64,000 bases of DNA, from NCBI GenBank assembly GCA_903928055.1, contig CAIYPG010000076.1, positions 1-64,000 on the forward strand, in the 5' to 3' direction. Numbering within the stretch: position 1 is the stretch's first letter; each line of letters opens with the position of its first letter. Under the pieces are notes generated by a model. That model had not been told where the DNA came from, made no database searches, and worked only from the letters and a program-made list of their open reading frames with translations. A program made the position numbers and the translations under genes. Positions 1-9,864 of this stretch are shown piece after piece. Source of the DNA: an uncultured beta proteobacterium. Lineage in GTDB: Bacteria; Pseudomonadota; Gammaproteobacteria; Burkholderiales; SG8-39.

Positions 1-77
1 ATGCGCCTGCGCGGCCGCATCCCCGCTACGCGGGGCGCAAGCGCCGGAACCGGCACCGTAGGGGTCGCCTTTCTTTG

Positions 78-123
78 GTAACTTTCTTTGGCGAAGCAAA
101 GAAAGTTACTCGGCGTAAGCCGA
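78..123. repeat. Paired hairpin repeat element
   Basis: Two adjacent perfect inverted repeats. The first has 13-bp arms (78-90 GTAACTTTCTTTG and 97-109 CAAAGAAAGTTAC) around the loop GCGAAG. The second has 5-bp arms (110-114 TCGGC and 119-123 GCCGA) around GTAA. The stretch lies in a non-coding tail downstream of purL. It resembles dispersed intergenic hairpin repeats known from many beta- and gammaproteobacteria, although only one copy is in this window. It could also act as a processing or termination structure for a transcript entering from the left. Confidence 0.6.
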
Positions 124-154
124 AACAAAAACTTCAAAGAACAAAAGACCCTGG

Positions 155-174
155 ATTCCCGCCTTCGCGGGAAT
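155..174. repeat. dRS3-like ATTCCC-N8-GGGAAT inverted repeat
   Basis: The 20-bp element is ATTCCC, then GCCTTCGC, then GGGAAT. The inner bases extend it to a 7-bp stem (TTCCCGC/GCGGGAA) with a four-base CTTC loop. The ATTCCC-N8-GGGAAT pattern is that of neisserial dRS3 repeats and of related dispersed repeats in other proteobacteria. It sits directly beside the larger hairpin at 78-123, so the two may be parts of one element. Only one copy is visible here. Confidence 0.6.
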
Positions 175-229
175 GACGGATTTACATGTCGTGGAGATTT
201 CCACTTCCGCGAGGATTAATAAACCTTAC

Positions 230-3200
230 CTACCCCACCCACTTCCTCGCATTCCGGAACAACCTCATCCACGGCGTATCCTCACCCCACTCCTTCGGAT
301 GCCAGGACATCTGTTCCGGACGGAAAATGCGTTCCGGATGCGGCATGAGGATCGTGAAGCGTCCGTCCGCCGTAGTCAGGCCGGTAATGCCCTCCGGTGA
401 ACCATTCGGATTCACCGGATAGGCGGTCGTCACCGCACCGCGGTTGTCCACATAACGCAACGCAACTTTCGCCGCCTGCTGCGCCTGCTTCGAATCGAAT
501 ACCGCGCGCCCTTCACCATGCGCGGTCACCACGGGCATGCGGCTGCCGGCCATGCCGGCGAAAAACAGCGAGGGACTGTCCGTGACTTCGACCATGACCA
601 GTCGGGCTTCGAACTGCTCGGACCGGTTCTTGAGGAAGCGCGGCCAGTGGCCGGCACCCGGAATCAGGTCGCGAAGGTGGCTCATCATCTGGCAGCCATT
701 GCACACCCCGAGCGAGAACACGTCACCGCGGCTGAAGAACGACTCGAATTGTTCGCGCGCGCGGGAATTGAACAGGATCGACCGTGCCCAGCCGGCGCCC
801 GCGCCCAGCACATCGCCATAAGAGAATCCGCCGCAGGCGACAACACCCGTGAATTCGGCAAGCGAAACCCGGCCGGAAATGATGTCGCTCATGTGCACGT
901 CGCGCGCCGCAAAACCCGCACGGTCGAACGCCGCCGCCATCTCGACCTGCCCGTTCACACCCTGCTCGCGCAGAATGGCGATCGACGGACGCGCACCCTT
1001 GCTGATGAACGGTGCGGCAACATCGTCGGCGGGATCGAACGTCAGCTCTGCTCCGAGGCCGGGATCTTCCGTATCCAGTACGCGCTCGAACTCCTCCTTC
1101 GCGCAGTCCGGATTGTCGCGCAGGGCCTGCATGCGGTAAGTGACTTCGGACCAGGCCTGCTGCAGCTTGATCCGCGACTCCGAAAGGATCGACTTGGCAT
1201 TGCGCACGATGCGCACTTCGTCACGCGTATTCGGCGCGCCGATGAGCAGTGCCGGCAATGCCGATGCGCGCAAGCGTTCCAGCACCGTGCGGCGATCCGC
1301 AGCACGCACCTGGATGACCGCACCCAGTTCCTCTGCAAAAAGCGCTGCGAACACGCGATCCTGGTCGCGTCCGTACATCAGCTCGGGCTTGCGTTCATTA
1401 CCATCAATGTCATGGGCCTGGGCATCATAGGCGAGCATGTCCACGTTCAGGGTCACTCCCACATGGCCTGCAAACGCCATTTCGCAGAGGGTGGCAAACA
1501 GTCCGCCATCTGCTCGATCGTGATAGGCCAGCAGCAATCCCTCGCGGTTCAGTGCCTGCACCGTTTCAAAAAAACGTTTCAGCAATCCGGCATCATCAAG
1601 GTCCGGCGCCTCATTGCCGAAACCGCCGCATACCTGCGCCAGCATGGAGCCGCCCAAGCGGTTCTTGCCATTGCCCAGGTCGATCAGCAGCAATTCGGTA
1701 TCACCGGCATCCATCCGGAGTTGCGGCGTCAGCACGCGCCGCACGTCTTCGCAGGGCGCGAAGGCCGACACGATCAGCGATAGTGGCGCCACGACTTCCT
1801 TCTTAGTGCCCGCGTCATCCCAGGTCGTGCGCATGGACAACGAATCCTTGCCTACCGGAATGCTGATGCCCAGCGCCGGGCAAAGTTCGATGGCCACGGC
1901 ATGCACCGTGTCGAACAACGCAGCGTCCTCACCCGGATACCCGGCTGCGGCCATCCAGTTTGCCGACAGCTTGATGCTCCCGAGGTCCACCGGCGCAGCG
2001 GCCAGATTCGTCAGCGCTTCGCCCACCGCCATGCGGCCTGAGGCCGGCGCATTGATGGCGGCGATCGGGGCGCGCTCGCCCATGGAGTAGGCCTCGCCGG
2101 CATTGCCGTGAAAACCGAGCAGCGTCACCGCACAATCGGCCACCGGTACCTGCCATGGGCCGACGTTCGGGTCGCGCGAGCACAGCCCGCCAACCGTGCG
2201 ATCACCGATGGAAATCAGGAAATTCTTGTTCGCCACGGTTGGCGAACGCAGTACCCGGTAACAGGCCTCCTCCAGCGTAATGCTGGACAGGGAAGCCGGT
2301 GAGAACGCTTCACCCACCGGCGCGACATGCTTCACCTCACGGGTCATGCGCGGCGGCTTGCCAAGCAGCGCTTCCATGCCCATGTCCACCGGCGCATTGG
2401 AAAAATGCCCATCTTCGACGCGCAACTGTCCTTCGGCGGTGGCCGTACCCAGCACGGCAAATGGGCAACGCTCACGCTCACAGATCGCGGTAAAACAATC
2501 CAGTTGGCCCGGCGCGATGGCGAGCACATAGCGCTCCTGCGATTCGTTGCACCAGACCTCGCGCGGCGTCATGCCCGGCTCTTCATTCGGAATGGCGCGC
2601 AAATCCACGCGGGCACCGCGGCCCGAGCCATGCGCCAGTTCCGGCAATGCATTGGACAATCCGCCGGCGCCAACGTCATGGATGGACAACACCGGATTTG
2701 CGTCGCCAAGCTGCCAGCAGCGGTCGATGACTTCCTGCACGCGGCGCTCGATCTCGGCATTGCCGCGCTGCACGGAATCGAAGTCCAGATTCTCGGTATT
2801 CGTGCCGGTGGCCATGCTGGAGGCGGCGCCACCGCCCATGCCGATCAGCATGCCCGGACCACCCAGCTGGATCAGCAGCGAACCTGGCGGAATGTCGAGC
2901 TTGGCAGTATGGCCATCACTGATGTTGCCGATGCCGCCAGCGATCATGATGGGTTTGTGATAACCGCGCATCACGCCACCGACCCTAGCCTCGAAGGTGC
3001 GGAAATACCCGGCGAGATTCGGCCGGCCGAATTCATTGTTGAACGCCGCTGCACCAATCGGGCCGTCGAGCATGATCTGCAGCGCCGAGGCGATGCGCCC
3101 CGGTTTTCCGTCGGTCGCTTCCCATGGCTGCTCATAGCCGGGAATGCGCAGGTGAGACACCGAGAACCCGCATAGTCCGGCCTTGGGCTTCGCGCCACGA

Positions 3201-4171
3201 CCGGTCGCACCCTCATCGCGGATTTCCCCGCCCGACCCCGTGGCGGCACCTGCATAAGGCGAGATCGCCGTCGGATGGTTGTGTGTCTCGACCTTCATCA
3301 AGGTGTGGGTCAGCTCGTCGCTGAAGCGGTATCCGCCTTTGGCGTCCGGATAAAAACGCTCAATGCGGCGGCCTTCCATGACTGCCGCATTGTCTGCGTA
3401 AGCGATGATCGTGTGCTGCGGGTTCAGTTTGTGCGTGACCCGCACCATGCCAAACAGCGTCTCTTCCCGCGCCTGGCCGTCGATCACCCAGGAGGCGTTG
3501 AAAATCTTGTGCCGGCAATGTTCGGAATTCGCCTGGGCAAACATCGTGAGTTCCACATCGGTGGGATTGCGTCCGAGCGCGCGAAAGTGGTCCAGCAGGT
3601 ATTCGATTTCATCGGGCGCCAGCGCCAGACCCATGGCGGCATTGGCCGCTTCCAGCGCCGCACGTCCACCGGCCACAACATCCACCTCAGCCAGCGGCTT
3701 TGGCTCGATATGACGGAACAGGAGCTCCGCATCATCCGCCGAAGCAAGAACAGATTCGGTCATGCGATCGTGCAACAGGGCCTCAACCGCTGCGCGATGC
3801 GGTGCGAGCGCCGCGCCGCCTTTGAGCGTCCACTCCACGCCGCGCTCCAGGCGCAGCACCGCATCCATGCCGCACTGCCTCGCGATGTCAGTGGCCTTGG
3901 AAGACCACGGCGAGATCGTGCCGATGCGCGGCACCACCAGAAGGGAAGGCAATCCTGCAGGAGGCAGGTCAGTCGTGCCGCTGCCGTCGTCCAACAGTTC
4001 GGTCAGGCGGCGCTGTTCGTCGGCGGACAACGCCTGGCGGGTTTCGGCAAAGTGCAGGAATTGCGCTGCGGCCACGCCCAGCGAGGAATGAACTTTGGCA
4101 AGCCGTGAATTGAGCTTTTCAAGCCGGAAGGCTGAGAGGGCTGGGCCTCCGTGCAACTTGAGAATCGGCAT
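230..4171 (-). CDS. purL: Phosphoribosylformylglycinamidine synthase (large, single-chain)
   Basis: PurL converts FGAR, ATP and glutamine to FGAM in cytosolic de novo purine synthesis. At 1313 residues it is the single-chain proteobacterial form. It has an N-terminal PurS-like region, two AIRS-type ATP-binding halves (for example [12 protein letters not shown] and the Gly-rich [13 protein letters not shown] segment) and a C-terminal glutamine amidotransferase domain. That domain carries the nucleophile Cys in GVCNGCQMM and a His-Glu pair in PHPERIF. The ATG at 4171 gives the complete family N-terminus [20 protein letters not shown] lies about 24 bp upstream on the same strand. No other pur gene is adjacent. 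Confidence 0.98.
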   Translation of the reverse strand: MPILKLHGGPALSAFRLEKLNSRLAKVHSSLGVAAAQFLHFAETRQALSADEQRRLTELLDDGSGTTDLPPAGLPSLLVVPRIGTISPWSSKATDIARQCGMDAVLRLERGVEWTLKGGAALAPHRAAVEALLHDRMTESVLASADDAELLFRHIEPKPLAEVDVVAGGRAALEAANAAMGLALAPDEIEYLLDHFRALGRNPTDVELTMFAQANSEHCRHKIFNASWVIDGQAREETLFGMVRVTHKLNPQHTIIAYADNAAVMEGRRIERFYPDAKGGYRFSDELTHTLMKVETHNHPTAISPYAGAATGSGGEIRDEGATGRGAKPKAGLCGFSVSHLRIPGYEQPWEATDGKPGRIASALQIMLDGPIGAAAFNNEFGRPNLAGYFRTFEARVGGVMRGYHKPIMIAGGIGNISDGHTAKLDIPPGSLLIQLGGPGMLIGMGGGAASSMATGTNTENLDFDSVQRGNAEIERRVQEVIDRCWQLGDANPVLSIHDVGAGGLSNALPELAHGSGRGARVDLRAIPNEEPGMTPREVWCNESQERYVLAIAPGQLDCFTAICERERCPFAVLGTATAEGQLRVEDGHFSNAPVDMGMEALLGKPPRMTREVKHVAPVGEAFSPASLSSITLEEACYRVLRSPTVANKNFLISIGDRTVGGLCSRDPNVGPWQVPVADCAVTLLGFHGNAGEAYSMGERAPIAAINAPASGRMAVGEALTNLAAAPVDLGSIKLSANWMAAAGYPGEDAALFDTVHAVAIELCPALGISIPVGKDSLSMRTTWDDAGTKKEVVAPLSLIVSAFAPCEDVRRVLTPQLRMDAGDTELLLIDLGNGKNRLGGSMLAQVCGGFGNEAPDLDDAGLLKRFFETVQALNREGLLLAYHDRADGGLFATLCEMAFAGHVGVTLNVDMLAYDAQAHDIDGNERKPELMYGRDQDRVFAALFAEELGAVIQVRAADRRTVLERLRASALPALLIGAPNTRDEVRIVRNAKSILSESRIKLQQAWSEVTYRMQALRDNPDCAKEEFERVLDTEDPGLGAELTFDPADDVAAPFISKGARPSIAILREQGVNGQVEMAAAFDRAGFAARDVHMSDIISGRVSLAEFTGVVACGGFSYGDVLGAGAGWARSILFNSRAREQFESFFSRGDVFSLGVCNGCQMMSHLRDLIPGAGHWPRFLKNRSEQFEARLVMVEVTDSPSLFFAGMAGSRMPVVTAHGEGRAVFDSKQAQQAAKVALRYVDNRGAVTTAYPVNPNGSPEGITGLTTADGRFTILMPHPERIFRPEQMSWHPKEWGEDTPWMRLFRNARKWVG

Positions 4172-4194
4172 GGCGCGCGCGTCGTTAAAGCCGA

Positions 4195-4200
4195 ATTATA
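4195..4200 (-). promoter_or_regulatory. Candidate -10 element for purL
   Basis: The minus strand reads TATAAT here, placing a transcription start about 18 nt before the purL ATG. No convincing -35 hexamer is seen at 16-18 bp, so this is a -10 match only. Confidence 0.4.
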
Positions 4201-4270
4201 CCCGGAAGGTCTGGCACCCCGACTGGCGCGCCGCCCCGCGGACCACCCGCGCGGGCGGCACTGCGCGACA

Positions 4271-5179
4271 TCAGTTGGACCGGCGGAACTGCGGTTCCTT
4301 GAGCGTGCCGGAAACCGCCAGCGTGGCGCGCGCCTGGTTGCGCAATTCCACCTGGATGCGTCCGGCAAGCCCGCCCTGCGAATCCACGTCGAGACTGCCG
4401 CCGGCATTCAACAGGCCGGCGGCCATGCGCAGGTTGCGCAACTGGATGCGATTGGCATCCGCGACCACGTTGCCGGTCATTTCCGAGAACAGCGTGGAGC
4501 CACCGGCCGTGGTCGATCCCTGCAGCACCCGGGTCATGTCCAGGTTCGCGATCGAGCCCTTCTCCACCGTGAATCCGCCCTCTGCACGCCCCGCGGCAAA
4601 CAGCTTGTCGGGGGCGGGAGAACGCATGGTGTAGACCAGCTTTCCTTCGACCTTGCCCGCGCCCATCAGGGGCGAGGCAATCTTCGCTGCCTCCACCTGA
4701 CGCGCATTGATCTCTCCATCAAGGCTCCAGGTTGCTCCCCAGCGCAGGCGGGCGTTGCCCGAGAGGAAACCGTCGTAGGCATGCGCCTCGAACTCGCTGA
4801 ATGCCAGCTCGCTGGTGGAGATCACCCCCTTGCCCGAGAACTCATCCAGTGCAAACTCGGTGCCAAAGGGCAGCGGAAGCTTCTGTGCCTCCAGCTGGAT
4901 CTTCATGCGTGCACCGTCAGGCTCCAGTTTTGCAATGAGCTTGCGCTCGGCATTCACCAGCGTCAGCGACTGCAATGCCCCCTCTGGCGCGAACAAAGCC
5001 TCCATGTCCAGTGCGGGCAGTGTCAACCCCGCCAGATCAACCTTCACCGCCCGCGCAATGACGCGATCAATGCGCAGGTCACCGGATTCGCTTCGCCCCC
5101 AAAGGGCCGCCGCCAGTTGCGCCGGCTGAAATGCTTTTTTGCGCTCCCGGCCACCCTGAAACGGGGCTCCGGACCGCCG
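4271..5179 (-). pseudogene. AsmA-like C-terminal fragment, 5'-truncated
   Basis: The frame stays open from a TAA at 5180-5182 to the TGA at 4271. It reads as the C-terminal region of an AsmA-family envelope protein, with beta-rich segments such as GNARLRWG, GSIANLDMTRVLQG, GGSLDVDSQGG and LAVSGTLKEPQF. There is no N-terminal membrane anchor. The first usable start is a GTG at 5047, but similar-looking sequence (GDLRIDRVIARAVKVDLAG) continues upstream of it to the stop, so the true 5' end seems to have been lost. Full AsmA-like proteins are much longer. It may still be translated from the GTG as a 258-residue protein, but with no signal peptide. I call it a remnant. Confidence 0.6.
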
Positions 5180-5403
5180 TTACTATATATCAGCCCCCGC
5201 TGCTAAGCCATGGCCGGAACGGCAATATTCCCCCTTCGGGGTTTGCGCACCACAATGGAAGTACCGCGCCATCCTGATAGGATACGGACTGGTTCCAGGG
5301 TCGCTTCGCAGAGTCCCCGCCCGGCGAGTCCGAACATCTCAGAACAATTCCATCGGAATCCGCGTGCCACACCCCAAAATCGACACATTGCCGCACCCTG
5401 CCC

Positions 5404-6513
5404 ATGGATCAGATTGACTGCGTTGTCATCGGTGCCGGCGCCGTTGGCCTGGCTGCCGCGCGCGCACTGGCACTCGCCGGCCGGGAAGTCGTGGTGCTCG
5501 AAAAGGAAGCTGCAATCGGCACCGGGACCAGCGCGCGCAACAGTGAGGTCATCCACGCCGGCATTTACTACGAGCCGGGCTCACTGAAAGCGCGCTTCTG
5601 CGTCGCCGGGCGGAAAGCGCTGTACACATACTGCGCCTCGCATGGCATCGGCCATCGCCGCTGCGGCAAGCTGATCGTGGCCACCAGCCCGAATCAAGTC
5701 GCCCAGCTCGAGCAGATCCTCGCCCACGGCCGCGCCAATGGCGTCGAAGACCTGCACATGATTTCGCGCGCCGAGGCCCTTGCCCTGGAACCCCGGCTGA
5801 ACTGCGCCGCCGCGCTGCATTCGCCTTCCACCGGCATCATCGACAGCCACGGCCTGATGCTGGCCTATCGCGGCGATGCCGAAGCGCACGGCGCCATGCT
5901 GGCCCTCGAGAGTCCGGTGCGCGCGGCGCGCGTGGTCGCCGGCGGCATCGAACTCGAGGTCGGGCCGGAGGCCGGCGATGCCATGCGCATCCTCGCCCGC
6001 ACCGTCATCAACTGCGGCGGGCTGCACGCGCCGGACATTGCCGCCCGCATTGACGGACTGCTGCCGCAGCATGTGCCCAAGGCGTATTACGCCAAGGGCA
6101 ATTACTTCACTCTGGCCGGACGCGCGCCGTTCTCGCGATTGATCTACCCGGTACCGGAAGCCGCCGGCCTCGGCGTGCACCTGACACTCGACCTGGGCGG
6201 GCAGGCGCGCTTCGGCCCGGACGTGGAGTGGATACCGGCGATCGATTACAGCGTCGATCCCAGGCGCTGCGAAGGTTTCTATGCCGCCATCCGCACCTAC
6301 TGGCCGGAGCTGCCCGACAACGCGTTGCAGCCGGCCTACTCCGGCATCCGGCCCAAGATCACCGCTCCCGGCGAAGCGGCACGCGATTTCGTCATCGAAG
6401 GCCCGGAGAAGCACGGCGTACCGGGCCTGGTCAACCTGTTCGGCATCGAGTCGCCGGGACTGACTTCGTCGCTGGCCATCGCCGATCACGTCGTGAAGCT
6501 GCTCGGACAATGA
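5404..6513 (+). CDS. FAD-dependent oxidoreductase, L-2-hydroxyglutarate oxidase (LhgO)-like
   Basis: A 369-residue flavoprotein of the DAO superfamily. The N-terminal dinucleotide-binding motif is [16 protein letters not shown], followed by an acidic ribose-binding residue (VVVLEKE). The segment [14 protein letters not shown] is characteristic of the LhgO/YgaF group, which oxidises L-2-hydroxyglutarate to 2-oxoglutarate and passes electrons to the quinone pool. The C-terminal [17 protein letters not shown] matches the FAD-closing segment of the family. Its stop overlaps the ATG of the NAD(P)HX repair gene by 4 bp, so the two are co-transcribed. The substrate is inferred from family resemblance only. 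Confidence 0.85.
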   Translation: MDQIDCVVIGAGAVGLAAARALALAGREVVVLEKEAAIGTGTSARNSEVIHAGIYYEPGSLKARFCVAGRKALYTYCASHGIGHRRCGKLIVATSPNQVAQLEQILAHGRANGVEDLHMISRAEALALEPRLNCAAALHSPSTGIIDSHGLMLAYRGDAEAHGAMLALESPVRAARVVAGGIELEVGPEAGDAMRILARTVINCGGLHAPDIAARIDGLLPQHVPKAYYAKGNYFTLAGRAPFSRLIYPVPEAAGLGVHLTLDLGGQARFGPDVEWIPAIDYSVDPRRCEGFYAAIRTYWPELPDNALQPAYSGIRPKITAPGEAARDFVIEGPEKHGVPGLVNLFGIESPGLTSSLAIADHVVKLLGQ

Positions 6514-8006
6514 CGGCATTGCCTCCGGTCTATTCCACCGCGGCGATACGCGAAGTCGAAGCCATTGCGTTGCGCAACGGCTTGCCGCTGATGGCGCGTG
6601 CCGGCCTCGCCGCGGCCACATTGGCGCGACAGCTTCTCGGTGACGGGGCCAGGCAAAGGGTGCTGGTGATCGCCGGCCCGGGCAACAACGGCGGCGACGC
6701 ATTTGAGACCGCAGCTCATCTCAAACAGGCGGCAATCGCCGTTAGCGTGGTATTCACAGGTGATGTCTCGAAACTGCCGGCCGATGCCGCACGCGCCCTG
6801 GCGAAATGGCGTGCAGCCGGCGGCGAGCTTGCTGCCGATATAGCACCCGGCCCCTGGAACCTGGTCATCGACGGGCTGTTCGGCATCGGCCTGGCACGAG
6901 CGCTGGAAGGCCGGCATGCCGCGCTGGTCAACACAATCAATGTCCTGGCCGAGAGCGGCATCCCGGTGCTGGCGCTGGATGTGCCCAGCGGCATCCACAG
7001 CGACACCGGGGCGATCATGGGTGTAGCCGTGCGCGCCACGCACACCCTCACCTTCATTGCACACAAGCCCGGCCTGTTGACACTCGATGGCCCCGACCAC
7101 TGCGGCATCTTGGAATGCGATGCACTGGGCGTTGACGCAGCGGCGCTGAGCACGCCCGATGGCGCCCTCGTCACCGACGCCATACTGGCCGAGGCGCCAC
7201 GGCGGCCGCGCAATTTCCACAAGGGCATGGCCGGCGAAGTCGGCGTCATCGGCGGCACCGATGGCATGGTCGGCGCCGTGCTGCTGTCGGCTCGCGCGGC
7301 GCTGCACAGCGGAGCGGGAAAAGTCTTCGTCGGTTTTGTCGCCGCCGATCCGCCGGGCGTCGATCCGCAGCAACCCGAACTGATGATGCGCACTCCGCAA
7401 CAGTCGCTGGCCGAATCAGCCGTGCTGCTGGCTGGCCCCGGCATGGGCACCGGCACGCGCGCTGCAGGCGTCTTGCGTGAAGTGCTTAGTGTGCAAAAGC
7501 CGCTGGTGCTGGACGCCGATGCGCTCAACCTGATTGCCGCAGATGGCAGCCTTGCCGCACTCACAGCGCAACGCACCGCGTCCACGCTCATGACGCCGCA
7601 TCCGGCGGAGGCGGCACGACTGCTCGCCACTGGCACCGCAGACGTGCAGCGCGACCGCATCGCCGCAGCGACAGCATTGGCGAAGCACTACCGCTGCATC
7701 GTGGTGCTCAAGGGCAACGGCAGCGTACTTGCCGCACCCGACGGCGCATGGTGGATTAATGCCAGCGGCAATCCGGGCATGGCCAGCGCCGGCATGGGCG
7801 ATGTGCTGGGCGGGCTGCTCGCCAGCCTGATTGCACAGCAACTCGAACCTCTGGCCGCCACCCAGCTCGCCGTATGGCTGCATGGCGCCGCCGCCGATGA
7901 ACTTGCCGCCGCAGGCCATGGTCCCATCGGCATTACCGCCTCTGACGTCATCACGCAGATCAGGGTGATGCTAAACCGGCCGCTCAAACAGCCCGTCGGA
8001 GACTGA
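6510..8006 (+). CDS. nnr: Bifunctional NAD(P)H-hydrate epimerase / ADP-dependent NAD(P)HX dehydratase
   Basis: A repair enzyme for hydrated NADH and NADPH. The N-terminal YjeF_N epimerase half has the [13 protein letters not shown] phosphate-binding loop and DGLFGIGL. The C-terminal ribokinase-like dehydratase half has [33 protein letters not shown] and the catalytic loop [13 protein letters not shown]. At 498 residues it is the usual full length of the fused proteobacterial enzyme. The ATG at 6510 overlaps the preceding stop (ATGA). The open frame extends further upstream, but only inside the oxidoreductase gene, so that extension is rejected. Confidence 0.95.
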   Translation: MTALPPVYSTAAIREVEAIALRNGLPLMARAGLAAATLARQLLGDGARQRVLVIAGPGNNGGDAFETAAHLKQAAIAVSVVFTGDVSKLPADAARALAKWRAAGGELAADIAPGPWNLVIDGLFGIGLARALEGRHAALVNTINVLAESGIPVLALDVPSGIHSDTGAIMGVAVRATHTLTFIAHKPGLLTLDGPDHCGILECDALGVDAAALSTPDGALVTDAILAEAPRRPRNFHKGMAGEVGVIGGTDGMVGAVLLSARAALHSGAGKVFVGFVAADPPGVDPQQPELMMRTPQQSLAESAVLLAGPGMGTGTRAAGVLREVLSVQKPLVLDADALNLIAADGSLAALTAQRTASTLMTPHPAEAARLLATGTADVQRDRIAAATALAKHYRCIVVLKGNGSVLAAPDGAWWINASGNPGMASAGMGDVLGGLLASLIAQQLEPLAATQLAVWLHGAAADELAAAGHGPIGITASDVITQIRVMLNRPLKQPVGD

Positions 8007-8032
8007 ACTCAATTTCAACTGTGGAACAAACG

Positions 8033-9778
8033 ATGAATAGCGAATCTGTCACACCGGCCAGGAGCGGCTCCTTCACCTTCCCGCGCCGGGTCTGGGCCAT
8101 GACCCGGCCCTACTGGAATTCCGACGAACGCGCGCGGGCCTGGGGGTTGTTGCTCGCCATCGTCGGCCTGACGCTGGCACTCGTCTACCTCGAAGTACTG
8201 TTCAACAGCTGGTATCGCGAGTTCTACAACTCGCTGGAGCAGAAGAACTACGACGATTTCAAGGACCTGATCCTGTACTTTTTCTTCCTTGCGTCGCTGT
8301 TCATCTCGGGGGCAATCTACAAGCTCTACCTCACGCAGATGCTGGGCATGCGCTGGCGGCAATGGATGACCCGCCACTACATCAATGAATGGATGGGCAA
8401 CCAGGTCTACTACCGCCTGGAGCTGGACAAGCGCGGCACGGACAACCCCGACCAGCGGATCGCCGAGGACCTGAAGCTGTTTACCGAGGGCACGCTGTCG
8501 CTGTCGCTAGGCTTGCTCTCTTCGATCGTGACGCTGGTGACATTTGTCTCCATCCTCTGGACGGTATCCGGTCCGATCACGCTGTTCGGCATCACCATTC
8601 CCGGCTACATGGTGTGGGCCGCGCTGGTCTACGCCATCTTCGGCAGCGTGCTCACCCACTACGTCGGACGACCGCTGATCGCGCTCAATTTCCAGCAGGA
8701 GCGCTTCGAGGCGGACTTCCGCTACAACCTGGTTCGCCTGCGCGAAAACGCCGAAGGCGTGGCGCTGTACCGCGGCGAGGAACCCGAGCGCCAGGGACTG
8801 CTCACGCGCTTCGAGCGCATTCGCGGCAACTGGTGGAGCCTGATGGCCTACACCAAACGCCTCACCGGCTTCACCGCCGGCTACAGCCAGATGGCCGTCA
8901 TCTTTCCGTTCGTGGTCGCCGCACCGCGCTATTTTTCCGGCGCCATGCCACTGGGCGGGCTGATGCAGATCAACTCCGCATTCAGCCAGGTGCAAAGCGC
9001 CCTGTCCTGGTTCGTCAATGTATATTCGACCCTGGCGAACTGGCGCGCCAGCGTGGATCGGCTGCTTACCTTCCACAGCGCGCTCGAATCCACCGGGGAC
9101 GAAGCCGGCCACAAGCCGGCCATCCCCGTCGAGCATGACACGCTGCCTACGGTGCGTGTCGAGCACCTGGATCTTGCCATTCCCGGCCGCGACACGCTGG
9201 TACTGGCGGACACATCCTTCGAGATCAAGCCGGGCGAACGCCTGCTGATCACCGGCCCGTCGGGCAGCGGCAAGAGCACGCTGTTCCGCGCGTTGGCCGG
9301 CATCTGGCCTTATGGCCGCGGCAGGATTCGTGTGCCGACCGGCGCCACCATCCTGTTCCTGCCGCAGAAGCCCTACATCCCGATCGGCACGCTGCGCGAT
9401 GCCGTTTCCTACCCCGCTGGGGCAGGCGCCTTTGACGATGCCGCCATGCGTGAAGCGCTGTCTGCCTGCCGCCTGGAGCATTTCACCGAACGGCTGGACG
9501 ATGTGCAGAACTGGTCGATGCTGATGAGTGGTGGCGAACAGCAGCGCCTCGCCGTGGCGCGTGCTCTGCTGCATCGTCCGGACTTCCTGTTCCTCGACGA
9601 AGCCACCGCGGCGCTGGACGACAACAATGAATCCCACCTTTACGAGCTGCTCCGCCAGCGCCTGCCGCAGGCCACGCTGGTCAGCATCGCCCACCGGCCG
9701 GCGGTTGCCGCGCATCACGCGCGCCGGCTGACGCTGATGCCCGATGGCGCGCACATGCGACTTGCGGAGCAATCTTGA
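8033..9778 (+). CDS. ABC transporter, SbmA/BacA-YddA type, fused permease and ATPase
   Basis: A half-size ABC protein of about 581 residues. The N-terminal membrane domain belongs to the SbmA/BacA-like fold (WNSDERARAWGLL, WYREFYNSLEQKNY and WRQWMTRHYINEW are typical). The cytosolic nucleotide-binding domain has Walker A GPSGSGKST, signature MSGGEQQRLAVARAL and Walker B FLFLDEATAALD. Relatives (YddA, Rv1819c, BacA) move peptides, vitamin B12 or very-long-chain fatty-acid derivatives. The substrate here cannot be told. The ATG at 8033 is preferred. A GTG at 8021 would add four residues but has no ribosome site. It follows nnr after 26 bp and is likely in the same transcript. Confidence 0.9.
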   Translation: MNSESVTPARSGSFTFPRRVWAMTRPYWNSDERARAWGLLLAIVGLTLALVYLEVLFNSWYREFYNSLEQKNYDDFKDLILYFFFLASLFISGAIYKLYLTQMLGMRWRQWMTRHYINEWMGNQVYYRLELDKRGTDNPDQRIAEDLKLFTEGTLSLSLGLLSSIVTLVTFVSILWTVSGPITLFGITIPGYMVWAALVYAIFGSVLTHYVGRPLIALNFQQERFEADFRYNLVRLRENAEGVALYRGEEPERQGLLTRFERIRGNWWSLMAYTKRLTGFTAGYSQMAVIFPFVVAAPRYFSGAMPLGGLMQINSAFSQVQSALSWFVNVYSTLANWRASVDRLLTFHSALESTGDEAGHKPAIPVEHDTLPTVRVEHLDLAIPGRDTLVLADTSFEIKPGERLLITGPSGSGKSTLFRALAGIWPYGRGRIRVPTGATILFLPQKPYIPIGTLRDAVSYPAGAGAFDDAAMREALSACRLEHFTERLDDVQNWSMLMSGGEQQRLAVARALLHRPDFLFLDEATAALDDNNESHLYELLRQRLPQATLVSIAHRPAVAAHHARRLTLMPDGAHMRLAEQS

Positions 9779-9864
9779 AAATGATGATGAGAATAATTAC
9801 ATTGAAAACACTTATGGATAAACAATAATTTATTGAATTTGATTTCAATAAAAACCAATCAACC
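9779..9864. promoter_or_regulatory. AT-rich spacer upstream of phoD
   Basis: The 86-bp spacer is very AT-rich against its GC-rich surroundings. It contains TGAGAATAATTACAT, a weak match to a Fur box, and no recognisable Pho box. It probably carries the phoD promoter, but no -35/-10 pair stands out. Confidence 0.25.

Noticed and set aside
518-1783. Long plus-strand open frame opposite purL
   Set aside because: It is the antisense shadow of a certain gene; the translation is low-complexity His/Arg-rich with no family likeness.
5581-6702. Long minus-strand open frame opposite the LhgO-like gene and nnr
   Set aside because: Antisense to two well-supported genes; composition reflects GC-rich codon shadowing.
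9779-9864. Pho box upstream of phoD
   Set aside because: No pair of CTGTCAT-like direct repeats with the right spacing could be found.
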